A stretch of 64,000 nt of DNA from Clostridia bacterium (GTDB lineage Bacteria > Bacillota > Clostridia > Oscillospirales > Acutalibacteraceae). Made by a program: the position numbers and the translations under genes. Below, in pieces: positions 35,635 to 44,750 of this stretch (position 1 is its first letter; every line of letters starts with the position of its first letter). Where the stretch lies: assembly GCA_017618135.1 (NCBI GenBank), contig JAFZUV010000007.1, positions 62,001-126,000 on the forward strand. Reading direction: 5' to 3'. A model generated the notes under the pieces. It ran no database searches, had not been told where the DNA came from, and saw only the letters and a list, made by a program, of their open reading frames with translations.

Positions 35635-36756
35635 GTGATAAATTTTGATAATGCCGCCACAACCGGCAGAAAGCCGGAAATGGTGATGAATGCCGTTTAT
35701 AATGCTATGCGCAGACTATCTGCAAATCCGGGAAGAGGAGGTCATCGTTTATCTTTAGACACGGCTAAAGCTGTTTATTCCACACGCGAAAAAATAGCTG
35801 ATTTTTTCGGAGCTTCGGGACCGGATAGAGTGGTTTTTACGTCTAACTGCACAACGGCAATAAATTATGTTTTAAAAGGATTTTTAAATCATGGAGACCG
35901 GGTTACAACCTCGGATTTGGAGCATAATGCCGTTATGCGTCCTCTTAAAAAAATCGGAGCAAAAGTCAGCATAGCCACAGTTGATTTTACAAATGATGAT
36001 AAAACGGTTGAAAGCTTTGAAAAACTAATGTATGAAGATACAAAAATGGTTTTTTGCACTGCGGCGTCAAATGTTTGCGGAAAAATGCTTCCTATTAAAA
36101 AGATAGGGGGTTTGTGCAAAAAAAGAGGTATAGCTTTCGGTGTTGATGCGGCGCAAATGGCAGGCGTTGCGCCCTTGGACATGAAGGATATGAATATTGA
36201 CTTTTTATGTATTGCACCGCATAAGGGATTATATGCACCTATGGGACTCGGTGTTCTGATAGCCGAAAAGGAAATTGGCGATACCATAATAGAGGGCGGA
36301 ACCGGGACAAATTCTTTAAGCCTTTATCAACCGCAGGATTTGCCAGAAAGATATGAAAGTGGAACTTTAAATGTGCCTGCCATTATGGGAACTTCTGCGG
36401 GAATTGATTTTGTTAAAAGATATGCTAAAGATGCGTACAATGAGGAGTTTAAGCTGATAAAAAGACTATATGAGGAGTTAGAAAAAATGTCTGATATTAT
36501 ACTTTATATACCTTATGTTAAGGAGGGTATGTATATGCCCGTGCTTTCGTTTAATATTGCCGGAATACCATCTGAACAAACCGCTTTATACCTTGACCGG
36601 AAAGGGGTTGCCGCGCGAGCCGGACTTCACTGCGCGCCTTACGCCCACAGGCGACTTGGTACTATTGACACCGGTACTGTAAGAATAGCGCCCTCATACT
36701 TCAGCACTTCGGCTGAAATCGACTATCTTATTAAAATATTAAAAGTTTATAAATAA
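35635..36756 (+). CDS. Class V aminotransferase / cysteine desulfurase-like protein
   Basis: The 373-residue PLP enzyme starts on GTG (AGGGGA 8 nt upstream). It has the desulfurase start INFDNAATT, the PLP-lysine region DFLCIAPHKGLYAPMG, and the Cys loop region RAGLHCAPYAHRRLGT. The active Cys in GLHCAP fits the SufS-like/selenocysteine-lyase group. The DUF3343 protein upstream may accept the sulfur or selenium; this is inference from context. No selD or selA is visible nearby. Confidence 0.87.
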   Translation: MINFDNAATTGRKPEMVMNAVYNAMRRLSANPGRGGHRLSLDTAKAVYSTREKIADFFGASGPDRVVFTSNCTTAINYVLKGFLNHGDRVTTSDLEHNAVMRPLKKIGAKVSIATVDFTNDDKTVESFEKLMYEDTKMVFCTAASNVCGKMLPIKKIGGLCKKRGIAFGVDAAQMAGVAPLDMKDMNIDFLCIAPHKGLYAPMGLGVLIAEKEIGDTIIEGGTGTNSLSLYQPQDLPERYESGTLNVPAIMGTSAGIDFVKRYAKDAYNEEFKLIKRLYEELEKMSDIILYIPYVKEGMYMPVLSFNIAGIPSEQTALYLDRKGVAARAGLHCAPYAHRRLGTIDTGTVRIAPSYFSTSAEIDYLIKILKVYK

Positions 36757-36769
36757 ATTAAAAAATCAG

Positions 36770-36798
36770 TTGAATATACAAAATTGTTATGTTAAAAT
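36770..36798 (+). promoter_or_regulatory. Promoter of the cdaA-cdaR operon
   Basis: TTGAAT (36770-36775) and TAAAAT (36793-36798) are 17 nt apart. Confidence 0.7.
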
Positions 36799-36827
36799 AT
36801 TTATGTATGGAAGTTTTAAGGTGAAGG

Positions 36828-37748
36828 GTGGTTAATTTGAGCGCCATTATAAACTCTGTTTTTACCGTTTGGAATCAGATGATTTATGCAATTTCAAACA
36901 TAAGAGTATTCGATATTATCGACATTCTGGTAATAGCATATTTGATTTATAAGGCTATTCAGTTTTTAAGAGAAACAAGGGCGGGTCAGCTTGCAAAAGG
37001 AATAATAGTTTTAGTGGTTGTCTATCTGATTGCAAAGTGGTTTGATCTTGCTGTTTTGCGTTGGGTTCTTGCATTTGTTTTCAATTCAGCCATTATTGCT
37101 TTGGCTGTCATTTTCCAACCGGAACTCCGAAGAATGCTTGAGCGCATCGGTCAGATAAAAGTGGGCTCCGGGCAGTTGTTAGACAGCGAAGAGGAGCGCA
37201 CAAAGTCGGCGATAGATAGTATTTGTAAAGCTGCCGGTGAAATGAAAAACAACAAAGTGGGCGCACTGATAGTATTTGAGCGCAATACTCAACTTGGTGA
37301 AATAATCAATACCGGCACGATTATTGACGCTAAACCGTCGCTCTCAATGGTCTGCAATGTTTTTTATCCTAAGTCGCCGCTTCATGATGGTGCTGTGGTG
37401 GTAAGAGACGGTCGCCTTTACGCAGCCGGCTGCATTTTACCGCTTACACAGAACAATCATTTGTTGGGAAATCTCGGAACGCGCCACAGGGCGGCTATCG
37501 GTATGACGGAAAACTCCGATGCGGTGGTTCTGGTGGTATCAGAAGAAACGGGGAATATTTCTATAGCGTACAACGGGAAAATTACCGGTAAATACACGGC
37601 GGCTACCGCTTATGCCGAGCTTAACGATAAGCTATTGGCATCGGATGAATTTGAAAAGGAAAATAAATTTTCATCTGCATTTAAACAGTTTTTCTCAAAA
37701 GGTGCGAACAAGAAAAAAGCAGGGGAAGGTGATGAAGATGAAAGTTAA
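36828..37748 (+). CDS. cdaA: Diadenylate cyclase CdaA
   Basis: The 306-residue protein has three N-terminal membrane helices and a DisA_N cyclase domain with PLHDGAVVVRDGRLYAAGC (DGA motif) and LGTRHRAAIGMTENSDA (RHR motif). It makes c-di-AMP from two ATP. The start is GTG at 36828 or TTG at 36837; AAGGTGAAGGGTGG covers both, so this is undecided. It overlaps cdaR. Confidence 0.93.
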   Translation: MVNLSAIINSVFTVWNQMIYAISNIRVFDIIDILVIAYLIYKAIQFLRETRAGQLAKGIIVLVVVYLIAKWFDLAVLRWVLAFVFNSAIIALAVIFQPELRRMLERIGQIKVGSGQLLDSEEERTKSAIDSICKAAGEMKNNKVGALIVFERNTQLGEIINTGTIIDAKPSLSMVCNVFYPKSPLHDGAVVVRDGRLYAAGCILPLTQNNHLLGNLGTRHRAAIGMTENSDAVVLVVSEETGNISIAYNGKITGKYTAATAYAELNDKLLASDEFEKENKFSSAFKQFFSKGANKKKAGEGDEDES

Positions 37749-39069
37749 ATTGCCTTTCAATTTCAGTATCGGCAGGCTTTTGTTCAACAAAAGATTTGCA
37801 GTTGTCTTTTCCCTTGTTTTATCGTTTGTAATATGGCTTTCGGTAATGATCAATCAAAACCCTGTTCGTGAGCAGGTTTTCACCGATATTGCAGCCAACA
37901 TATCCATAGATAATACCGCAGCAAGCGATATGGGACTCGGTATAGTTTCCGATGTCACATCTCAGAAGTTCACCGTTACGGTGAGCGGTCCAAATTATGT
38001 TGTGAGTTCTTTGACTTCCGAAGATTTTATTCTTTCCGCGGATGTTTCTGAGGTCAACACGGTGGGTACGCATTCTCTTACCGTATACGGTAATCGCAAT
38101 AGCAGTAAAACAGGTTACACCTTCAAGTCTATCACGCCGTCCAGCATTGATGTTAAGTTCGATTATATTGATTCAAAAGATTTAACGCTGGTTCCGAAAC
38201 TTATTGGCGTCAGCGCGGGGGAAGGTCTTGTAGCTGAGACTCCCGTAGTAGCCAACAGTAAGCAATCGGAACTTACTGTGAAGGGACCGCGTTCAATAGT
38301 TGAAAAAATTGCTTCCGCCGGAACATATTTTGAGGTTAATAAGGCACTTTCTTCTACGCAAACTTTTGATTCTCAGGTAGTGCTTTATGATCAAAACAAC
38401 GAAATTTTATATCAGTATTTGCCGGACGGAACAATTTTGGATAACACCGGAAACGCTGTGCAAAACAACTATTTATCACTGAGTTACACTTCGGTAAAAA
38501 TCACTCAGCCGATATCAAAAAAGGCGACGCTTCCGGTTAAGGTTACATTTAAAAATTTGCCGTCGGGTATTACGGCGGAGGATGTTAGCTTGAAGATTGA
38601 CCACAAAACGGTTACCGTTATAGGAACGCCTGATGTTATATCGGAACTTGAGGAAATAGCACTGTCACCAATCGACTTTACTGAGGTTTCAACTAATTCA
38701 AGTGAGTTTAATGTTCCGGCATCCCTTAAGGATGGAGTCAGGCTGTTTGATTCGATTGATTTCTTCAAGGTTAGAATAGATACTTCGGGATTTGCCGAGA
38801 AGACCTTTACGATAAGCAATATCAAGTGTACCGGTCTTGATTCAAAGTTTACGGTTAAGAGTGACAGTTCAATTAAGAATGTAAAGATTTGCGGACCTAA
38901 AAAGACTGTTTCCGAAATTACGGCATCTGATTTGTACGCAGTTGCGGATTTAAGTGATAAATCTGAGGGCAGCCATACTGTTCAAGTGGTCGTAAAATCA
39001 GATAACCACAGTGATGTATGGCAGGTCGGAAGCTATAGCATAGCAGTTAATATAAGCAGCACGGAATAA
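37738..39069 (+). CDS. cdaR: CdaA regulator CdaR (YbbR-domain protein)
   Basis: I take the ATG at 37738 (MKVKLPFNF), 9 nt after GGGGAAGG; ATG 37732 is possible, and longer frames lie inside cdaA. The product has one N-terminal membrane helix (about residues 16-38) with the LSFVIWLSVMINQNP signature and YbbR repeats outside the cell. CdaR binds and controls CdaA, and glmM often follows; here it does not. Confidence 0.9.
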   Translation: MKVKLPFNFSIGRLLFNKRFAVVFSLVLSFVIWLSVMINQNPVREQVFTDIAANISIDNTAASDMGLGIVSDVTSQKFTVTVSGPNYVVSSLTSEDFILSADVSEVNTVGTHSLTVYGNRNSSKTGYTFKSITPSSIDVKFDYIDSKDLTLVPKLIGVSAGEGLVAETPVVANSKQSELTVKGPRSIVEKIASAGTYFEVNKALSSTQTFDSQVVLYDQNNEILYQYLPDGTILDNTGNAVQNNYLSLSYTSVKITQPISKKATLPVKVTFKNLPSGITAEDVSLKIDHKTVTVIGTPDVISELEEIALSPIDFTEVSTNSSEFNVPASLKDGVRLFDSIDFFKVRIDTSGFAEKTFTISNIKCTGLDSKFTVKSDSSIKNVKICGPKKTVSEITASDLYAVADLSDKSEGSHTVQVVVKSDNHSDVWQVGSYSIAVNISSTE

Positions 39070-39116
39070 TAATAGCCAATACCGCCTTTTTGCATAGTAT
39101 GTAATGAGGTGGTATT

Positions 39117-39473
39117 GTGATTAAAGGGATATTATTTGCCCTGCTGGTTGTTTTTTCTTGTCTTGGACTTAGTGATTTCATTTATACCGTAAGGTCGGCA
39201 ATGCTACGGCCTTACCGTAAAATTCAAGACTACTGTGTTGTGTTTTTAAAGCCCGGCATTGCCAAGGAGCAAATGCGGTATTATTCCCATAAAATGCGTT
39301 GGTATGGCAACGCATTTTGTGATAAGATGATAGGTATTGTTGATTTATTAGGGGATGTAGAAATATCATCGCTCGAAAGCTTTTGCTACGGAGGCAACAT
39401 TTATCTTTGTCGTCTTAATAATATATTCAGTCAGTTAAATTATTTGGAAACCGGAGAGTTTGATGAAGGGTAG
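39117..39473 (+). CDS. Hypothetical membrane-associated protein
   Basis: GTG start with GAGGTGG 4-10 nt upstream; 118 residues. There is one N-terminal hydrophobic helix (about 3-22), then a basic and Cys-containing region without a family I recognise. It lies between cdaR (47-nt gap) and recD2 (11-nt overlap), so it is real and translated with recD2. Confidence 0.7.
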   Translation: MIKGILFALLVVFSCLGLSDFIYTVRSAMLRPYRKIQDYCVVFLKPGIAKEQMRYYSHKMRWYGNAFCDKMIGIVDLLGDVEISSLESFCYGGNIYLCRLNNIFSQLNYLETGEFDEG

Positions 39474-41670
39474 TACTGAGCAAATTGACGAATGCCGTCT
39501 TAAAGGCACTGTTCACAGAATCACATATAAAAATGATAATAACGGTTATACGGTTGCGGTTATAAAAGCGGGCAGGGAGAGTGTCACCGCTGTCGGTGTT
39601 ATGCCGTTTTTGGCAGAGGGTGAAAGTGCCGAATTTGACGGTGAATATATAATTCATCCAACCTACGGAAAGCAGTTTTCCGTTAAGAGTTATGAGCGTA
39701 AAACTCCTAAGACTTCTGCGGCAATTCTCAAGTATTTATCATCAGGCGCGATAAAAGGCGTGGGGCAGAGTACGGCAATAAAAATCGTTGAAAGATTTGG
39801 TTCAAATTCAATAAACATTATTGAACACTATCCTGAGGAATTAGCCTCGATCAACGGAATTTCAATCAATAAAGCTTTAGCAATAAACGCTGAGTTTAAA
39901 AGGCAATTCGGACTTAAAGACATTACCCTTTTGTTGGCTCCTTACGGTGTTTCTCCCGACAGATGTGTAAAGATTTATAAAACCATAGGTTCAGAGTGTG
40001 CAAAGCTTATTAAGGACAATCCTTATATTCTCTGTCGATATGATTTGGATTTCGGCTTTGAGACGGTTGAGAAAATGGCATTCGATTTCGGAATATCGCC
40101 TGATAGCAAACAACGACTTTGGTCAGGTATTGAGTATATACTGCGTTCAAATCTTTTGAACGGACATACCTGTTTGCCAAAGAAAAAGCTATTGCCTGTT
40201 GCGGTAAAGCTTCTTGAAAGTGACTATTTTCGCTTGGATAATATATGCTCTGAAATGGTTGAATCGTTCGCTGTTTCTGCCGTTAGAATAGGGGATGATG
40301 AGTTTTTATCGCTGCCCGAGTATTTTTCCGCGGAAGAGTATATTGCGGCGAGAGTATGTGCCTGCCTTGAAAAGCGCGACGTCGAACCTATACATAAGCT
40401 TGAAATAGATTATGTTGAAAATAAGCTCGGAATTAAGTTTGAGAAGCGTCAGAGAGATGCTATCCGTATGGCATTTTCTGAAAGCATTATGATACTTACC
40501 GGAGGACCGGGCACCGGAAAAACAACGACGCTTAACGGAATTATTGAGCTTTTCGAGCAAAGAGATTATGATATAGCTCTTGCCGCGCCTACCGGCAGGG
40601 CGGCAAAACGGATGACCGAGCTTACCGGCAGGGCGGCAAAAACAATACACCGTCTTCTCCAAGCTGAATGGGTAGGTGGCGGCGAAACCAGATTTGCGCG
40701 AAATGAGCGTAATCCGATTAAAGCGGATGTTTTAATAGTTGACGAAAGCTCCATGCTTGATTCGCTCTTATTTGAATCACTCATAAGGTCGGTAGGATTA
40801 AACTGTAAGATTATTTTAGTAGGTGATGTTGATCAGTTGCCGAGTATTTCGGCGGGTAATGTGCTGTGTGATTTAATTCAAAGCAAAAAGGTTCCTTACA
40901 TCGCACTTAAAAAAGTATTTCGCCAATCGGGAGACAGTCTCATTATTAACAATGCCCACGCTATAATAAACGGTGATATTCCCGATTTGTTAAGGAAAGA
41001 CGGTGACTTTTTCTTCATTGAAAGGGATTCGTCATCATCTGTGTTGGATACCGTTTGCAATTTGTGTTCTGACCGCCTGCCCCAGGCTTACGGATTCAAT
41101 CCCACAATCGATATTCAAGTAATATGTCCTTCAAAAAAGTTTGAAACCGGAAGTATTAATATCAATAATCTTTTACAACAGCTTTTAAACCCGAATGCTC
41201 GCACCGGTACTCATTTAAGCTCCAAGGGCACTTATTTCTATAAGGGCGATAAAGTTATGCAAATTAAAAACAACTATGATCTGGTATGGGAGAAACCGGG
41301 CGGAGAATCCGGCTTCGGCGTATTTAACGGTGATGTAGGTTATATATCCGATATTAACCCTTCCGCAGGAAACATAACAGTTTTGTTTGAAGACAAAACC
41401 GTTATATATACTACAGAAAATTTGTCGGAAATTGAGTTGGCATACGCGTTGACAGTGCATAAGAGTCAGGGCAGCGAATTTGAATGTGTTGTTGTGCCAG
41501 TGTTCGGTGTGCCTTCACCGCTTGCCTACCGCAACCTGTTATATACTGCTATAACCCGTGCAAAAAAGCTGTTTATTGCAGTAGGAGACAGGCAGATATT
41601 TTTTAAGATGTGTGCTAATGATAAAAAGACTTTAAGATATACTATGCTTAAGCATTTTCTGGAGCAGTAG
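39463..41670 (+). CDS. recD2: RecD2-type ATP-dependent DNA helicase
   Basis: I start at ATG 39463 with GGAGAG 7 nt upstream. The 735-residue SF1 helicase has an N-terminal OB-like and helix-hairpin-helix region (YLSSGAIKGVGQSTAIKIV), motif I GGPGTGKTT, motif II VDESSM, QLPSISAGNVL, and motif VI AYALTVHKSQGSEF plus TAITRAKK. Its length and N-terminal extension mark RecD2, active in DNA repair without RecBC. comF-like gene follows without a gap. Confidence 0.93.
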   Translation: MKGSTEQIDECRLKGTVHRITYKNDNNGYTVAVIKAGRESVTAVGVMPFLAEGESAEFDGEYIIHPTYGKQFSVKSYERKTPKTSAAILKYLSSGAIKGVGQSTAIKIVERFGSNSINIIEHYPEELASINGISINKALAINAEFKRQFGLKDITLLLAPYGVSPDRCVKIYKTIGSECAKLIKDNPYILCRYDLDFGFETVEKMAFDFGISPDSKQRLWSGIEYILRSNLLNGHTCLPKKKLLPVAVKLLESDYFRLDNICSEMVESFAVSAVRIGDDEFLSLPEYFSAEEYIAARVCACLEKRDVEPIHKLEIDYVENKLGIKFEKRQRDAIRMAFSESIMILTGGPGTGKTTTLNGIIELFEQRDYDIALAAPTGRAAKRMTELTGRAAKTIHRLLQAEWVGGGETRFARNERNPIKADVLIVDESSMLDSLLFESLIRSVGLNCKIILVGDVDQLPSISAGNVLCDLIQSKKVPYIALKKVFRQSGDSLIINNAHAIINGDIPDLLRKDGDFFFIERDSSSSVLDTVCNLCSDRLPQAYGFNPTIDIQVICPSKKFETGSININNLLQQLLNPNARTGTHLSSKGTYFYKGDKVMQIKNNYDLVWEKPGGESGFGVFNGDVGYISDINPSAGNITVLFEDKTVIYTTENLSEIELAYALTVHKSQGSEFECVVVPVFGVPSPLAYRNLLYTAITRAKKLFIAVGDRQIFFKMCANDKKTLRYTMLKHFLEQ

Positions 41671-42387
41671 ATGAATAATAGTGTATGGATCGCTTGTTTG
41701 TATCCGAATAAATGTGCCGCTTGCGGCGAAATAATTGAAGAAAATAAGGTCTTATGCGACTACTGCAGTATAGTTGTAAACAATATTGATTTCAGGAGTT
41801 TTTGTACGAAATGCGGTCTTGATAAAGACGGTTGCCGTTGTAAATTCCGTGAATTCAGATTTAAAGGTATAGCAGGTGCATATAAGAATGAGGGTACGGC
41901 AAAGACTGTATACTATTCGTATAAAATGAATAAAAGAACCGAGCTTGCGTCGTTTTTTGCTAAAAGCGTTGCGGCAACCGTGAAAAGGGTGTTTAGAGGA
42001 GTAAAGTTTGACGCGGTATGTTCTGTTCCGACATCTTTGAGAAGTAAATTCAGGCATGGATTTGACCACACTGATATTATTGCTTCAAAGTTGGCGGATG
42101 AATTAGGTGTAAAGTATTTAACAGGTATTTTAAGAGTTCGTGCGTTCAAGCGTCCCCAGCACGGAAGCTCATCCGTCAAAAGGCTTGAAAATGTAATGGA
42201 CAAGTATTATACTGTTGAAAGAATAAAGGAAAAGCGCATATTGCTTTTTGATGATATATACACAACCGGTTCAACACTTGATGAAGTTACCAAAGAGTTA
42301 ATGTTCGCGGGTGCGTATGAGGTTTATTGTGTATCTGTGTTGACTACGAGTTTAAATAAATTCGGGGAGGGGAACAATGGCAACTGA
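41671..42387 (+). CDS. ComF family phosphoribosyltransferase-like protein
   Basis: The 238-residue protein has an N-terminal zinc ribbon (CAACGEII...CDYC, CTKCGLDKDGCRC) and a C-terminal phosphoribosyltransferase domain with the PRPP loop ILLFDDIYTTGSTLDEV. ComF proteins take part in DNA uptake during competence. The start directly follows the recD2 stop, and its end overlaps the mreB-like gene by 11 nt. With dprA (45534) it is the second competence-type gene in the window. Confidence 0.9.
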   Translation: MNNSVWIACLYPNKCAACGEIIEENKVLCDYCSIVVNNIDFRSFCTKCGLDKDGCRCKFREFRFKGIAGAYKNEGTAKTVYYSYKMNKRTELASFFAKSVAATVKRVFRGVKFDAVCSVPTSLRSKFRHGFDHTDIIASKLADELGVKYLTGILRVRAFKRPQHGSSSVKRLENVMDKYYTVERIKEKRILLFDDIYTTGSTLDEVTKELMFAGAYEVYCVSVLTTSLNKFGEGNNGN

Positions 42388-43399
42388 TATAGGTATAGAT
42401 TTAGGTTCTTATAAAACTGTTATATTTTCGAGCTCCAAGATTGTTTTTGAGGCTCCGAGTTTTGTGACGGTTGATAATGATACTTGGGAGCCGATTTATT
42501 ACGGTGAAATGGCGAAACAAACTCTTGGGCGTACTCCCGATAGCCTTATTTGCGTAAACCCGATAGAGCGCGGCAAGATTTCCGATTACGACTTAGCGGA
42601 AAATATGCTTAAGGTTTATATGGAGGATGCGTTCGGCAGTCGCGTTCTGCGGCCTCGTATTATGGCAACATTGCCCGCGGGTCTTACAGAGCTTCAGCAT
42701 CATTCACTTGCGAATGTTATTGAGGCAAGCGGCGGTAGAAATGTATTTGTGATAGAATCTCCGTTGGCTATTGCGTATGGACTTGAGCTTGATTTTTCAA
42801 CGCCGCACGGGTATCTTATAATTGATATTGGCGCAGGTACTACCGACATAGCCGTTATTTCAATGGGCGGTATTGCTGTTTGCAATTCTTTCCCGGTAGC
42901 ATCTTTTGATTTAGATAATCAGATTATCAAGTACATAAGATCGGAGTACAATATTGAAATAGGTCCGCTTATGGCGGAGTCGGTAAAAAAGCAAATAGGA
43001 ACGGTCGTGGAGCGACCGGTAGAGATTGCTATGGTCGCAAAGGGCAGGAATGTTTTTACGGGACTGCCCGAGAGCTTTGAGATAACTTCTTCGGAAATAT
43101 ACTACGCGATTAAGGAGACCGCGTCAAATATTCTTTCCGCCGTTCGTGGGGTGCTCAGTGCCGCGGATCCCGATCTTGTGGCTGATATTAAAAACGACGG
43201 ATTTTATCTTGCCGGCGGAGGCTCTAAGATATACGGTATGGATGCTCTGCTATCTGAATTTTTAGGCACTAAGGCTAATACGCTTGACGATCCGGAATAC
43301 AGTGTGGTCAAAGGAGCGGCGTGCGCACTCAGGAATAGCGATGTATTAAAAAATGTTAATTATCAGCTCAGATCTCTTAAAGAACTTGAGATTTCTTAA
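42377..43399 (+). CDS. MreB/Mbl-family cell-shape actin
   Basis: The 340-residue actin-like ATPase has phosphate-1 (DIGIDLGSYKTVIF), PAGLTELQHHSL, IESPLAIAYG, phosphate-2 (IIDIGAGTTDIAVIS) and adenosine (FYLAGGGSKIYGM) motifs. It forms filaments that guide cell-wall synthesis. It is not next to mreC/mreD, and the usual TANT of MreB phosphate-1 is replaced by GSYKT, so it could be Mbl-like. It starts inside the comF-like gene. Confidence 0.88.
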   Translation: MATDIGIDLGSYKTVIFSSSKIVFEAPSFVTVDNDTWEPIYYGEMAKQTLGRTPDSLICVNPIERGKISDYDLAENMLKVYMEDAFGSRVLRPRIMATLPAGLTELQHHSLANVIEASGGRNVFVIESPLAIAYGLELDFSTPHGYLIIDIGAGTTDIAVISMGGIAVCNSFPVASFDLDNQIIKYIRSEYNIEIGPLMAESVKKQIGTVVERPVEIAMVAKGRNVFTGLPESFEITSSEIYYAIKETASNILSAVRGVLSAADPDLVADIKNDGFYLAGGGSKIYGMDALLSEFLGTKANTLDDPEYSVVKGAACALRNSDVLKNVNYQLRSLKELEIS

Positions 43400-43407
43400 A
43401 GTTTTGC

Positions 43408-43435
43408 TTGACAAATTTCGGTTTAGTGCTATAAT
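43408..43435 (+). promoter_or_regulatory. Promoter of infC-rpmI-rplT
   Basis: TTGACA (43408-43413) and TATAAT (43430-43435) are 16 nt apart. Confidence 0.87.
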
Positions 43436-43441
43436 GTTTTT

Positions 43442-43554
43442 GACAAAGAAGTGGAAATCCCGTGTTTCTCACCCTGTGTTTTGGAATTTCAGGGTTAATA
43501 TTTTGAATTTGCAGGGCACGGGCATATTCTGTTCGTGTCCTTAAGTATTATTTT
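43442..43554 (+). promoter_or_regulatory. Structured infC leader (candidate L20 leader)
   Basis: The leader contains CCCTG/CAGGG pairing at 43471-43493 and GGGCACG/CGTGTCC pairing at 43514-43540 with one G-T pair. Firmicutes infC operons are controlled by ribosomal protein L20 through such leaders; assignment here rests on position and hairpins, not on a consensus match. Confidence 0.55.
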
Positions 43555-43567
43555 GGAGGTGCTTACA

Positions 43568-44086
43568 ATCAGCAACAAAGAATTAGCCATAAATGAGGCG
43601 ATAAAGTTTAAAGAGGTGCGTGTTATCGGGGAGGACGGAACCCAGCTTGGCATAATGTCTACCGAGCAGGCTATAAAAATCGCTTATGAAAGGGATCTCG
43701 ACCTTGTTAATATTTCGCCTAACGCTACACCGCCTGTTTGTAAAATAATGAATTATGGCAAATATCGTTTTGAGCAGTCCAAAAAGGAAAAGGAAGTTCG
43801 TAAAAATCAGAAGATTATCGAGGTCAAGGAAATAAGATTAGGTCTCGGCATTGATGTTCACGACTTTGAAACAAAAGGAAACCAGGCTATTAAATTTCTT
43901 AAAAGCGGAAATAAAGTTAAGGTTTCTATCCGTTTTCGCGGCAGAGAACTCGGCCATCCGGAAATCGGTCTTGATACGATGGCACGCTTTGCAAGTTACT
44001 GCGAAGAATTTGCAAATGTTGAAAAGGCGGCAAAAATGGAAGGAAGAAATATGTTAATGTTTTTAGCCCCCAAGTCGGCTAAATAA
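43568..44086 (+). CDS. infC: Translation initiation factor IF-3 (non-standard ATC start)
   Basis: The conserved N-terminus ([23 protein letters not shown]) lies right after an ATC codon at 43568, which is 7 nt downstream of GGAGGT (43555-43560). The only standard start in frame, GTG at 43535, lies before that RBS. infC of other bacteria uses AUU or related rare starts for IF3 autoregulation, so ATC is the likely start. The protein has both IF3 domains and 172 residues. rpmI follows by 19 nt. Confidence 0.9.
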   Translation: MSNKELAINEAIKFKEVRVIGEDGTQLGIMSTEQAIKIAYERDLDLVNISPNATPPVCKIMNYGKYRFEQSKKEKEVRKNQKIIEVKEIRLGLGIDVHDFETKGNQAIKFLKSGNKVKVSIRFRGRELGHPEIGLDTMARFASYCEEFANVEKAAKMEGRNMLMFLAPKSAK

Positions 44087-44105
44087 TAATATTGGAGGAT
44101 TTAAA

Positions 44106-44303
44106 ATGCCTAAGATTAAAACACACAGCGGCGCGAAAAAGCGCTTCAAACTCACAAAAAACGGCAAGGTAAAACGCGCACATGCTTTCAAGTCGCATAT
44201 TCTTAATAAGAAGACAACAAAGCGTAAAAGAAATCTGCGCAAGGTCGTATGCGCTGATGTAACAAATGTTGCAGCAGTAAAGAGAATGATTCCCTATAAG
44301 TAA
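44106..44303 (+). CDS. rpmI: 50S ribosomal protein L35
   Basis: The 65-residue basic protein begins [21 protein letters not shown], the L35 signature, with a GGAGG RBS. It lies in the canonical infC-rpmI-rplT order. Confidence 0.97.
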   Translation: MPKIKTHSGAKKRFKLTKNGKVKRAHAFKSHILNKKTTKRKRNLRKVVCADVTNVAAVKRMIPYK

Positions 44304-44331
44304 TTGGGAATGCAAATGGAGGTAACTTGAA

Positions 44332-44691
44332 ATGGCTCGTGTAAAAGGTGCGTTAGCAACGCGTAAAAGAAGAAAAAAGACATTAAAGCTTGCAAAAGGT
44401 TATTTTGGCGCAAAGTCAAAGCTTTTCAAAACGGCTAAAGAAGCCGTGATGAAATCCGGCAATTATGCTTATATAGGCCGTAGGCTTAAAAAGCGTGATT
44501 TTCGCCGTCTTTGGATAACTCGTATTTCAGCCGCCGCAAAAATTAACGGTATGAATTATTCAACTTTTATGAACGGTCTTAAAAAAGCCGGAGTTGGAAT
44601 TAACCGTAAGATGTTGGCTGACATAGCGGTAAGCGATCCTAATGGCTTTGCAAACCTTGCAAAGACTGCTAAGAAGGCGCTTGAAAAATAA
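44332..44691 (+). CDS. rplT: 50S ribosomal protein L20
   Basis: The 119-residue protein begins [20 protein letters not shown] and has [17 protein letters not shown]20 binds 23S rRNA early in assembly and probably represses its own operon through the leader at 43442-43554. Confidence 0.97.
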   Translation: MARVKGALATRKRRKKTLKLAKGYFGAKSKLFKTAKEAVMKSGNYAYIGRRLKKRDFRRLWITRISAAAKINGMNYSTFMNGLKKAGVGINRKMLADIAVSDPNGFANLAKTAKKALEK

Positions 44692-44699
44692 TTATTATC

Positions 44700-44728
44700 G
44701 CCCGAGAGATATTATCTCGGGCGCGTTT
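44700..44728 (+). terminator. Terminator after rplT
   Basis: GCCCGAGA pairs with TCTCGGGC around GATATTA, followed by GCGTTTT. The short T-run suggests some read-through to the methyltransferase gene. Confidence 0.8.
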
Positions 44729-44750
44729 TGCTTTATATCAGAGGAAAAAA

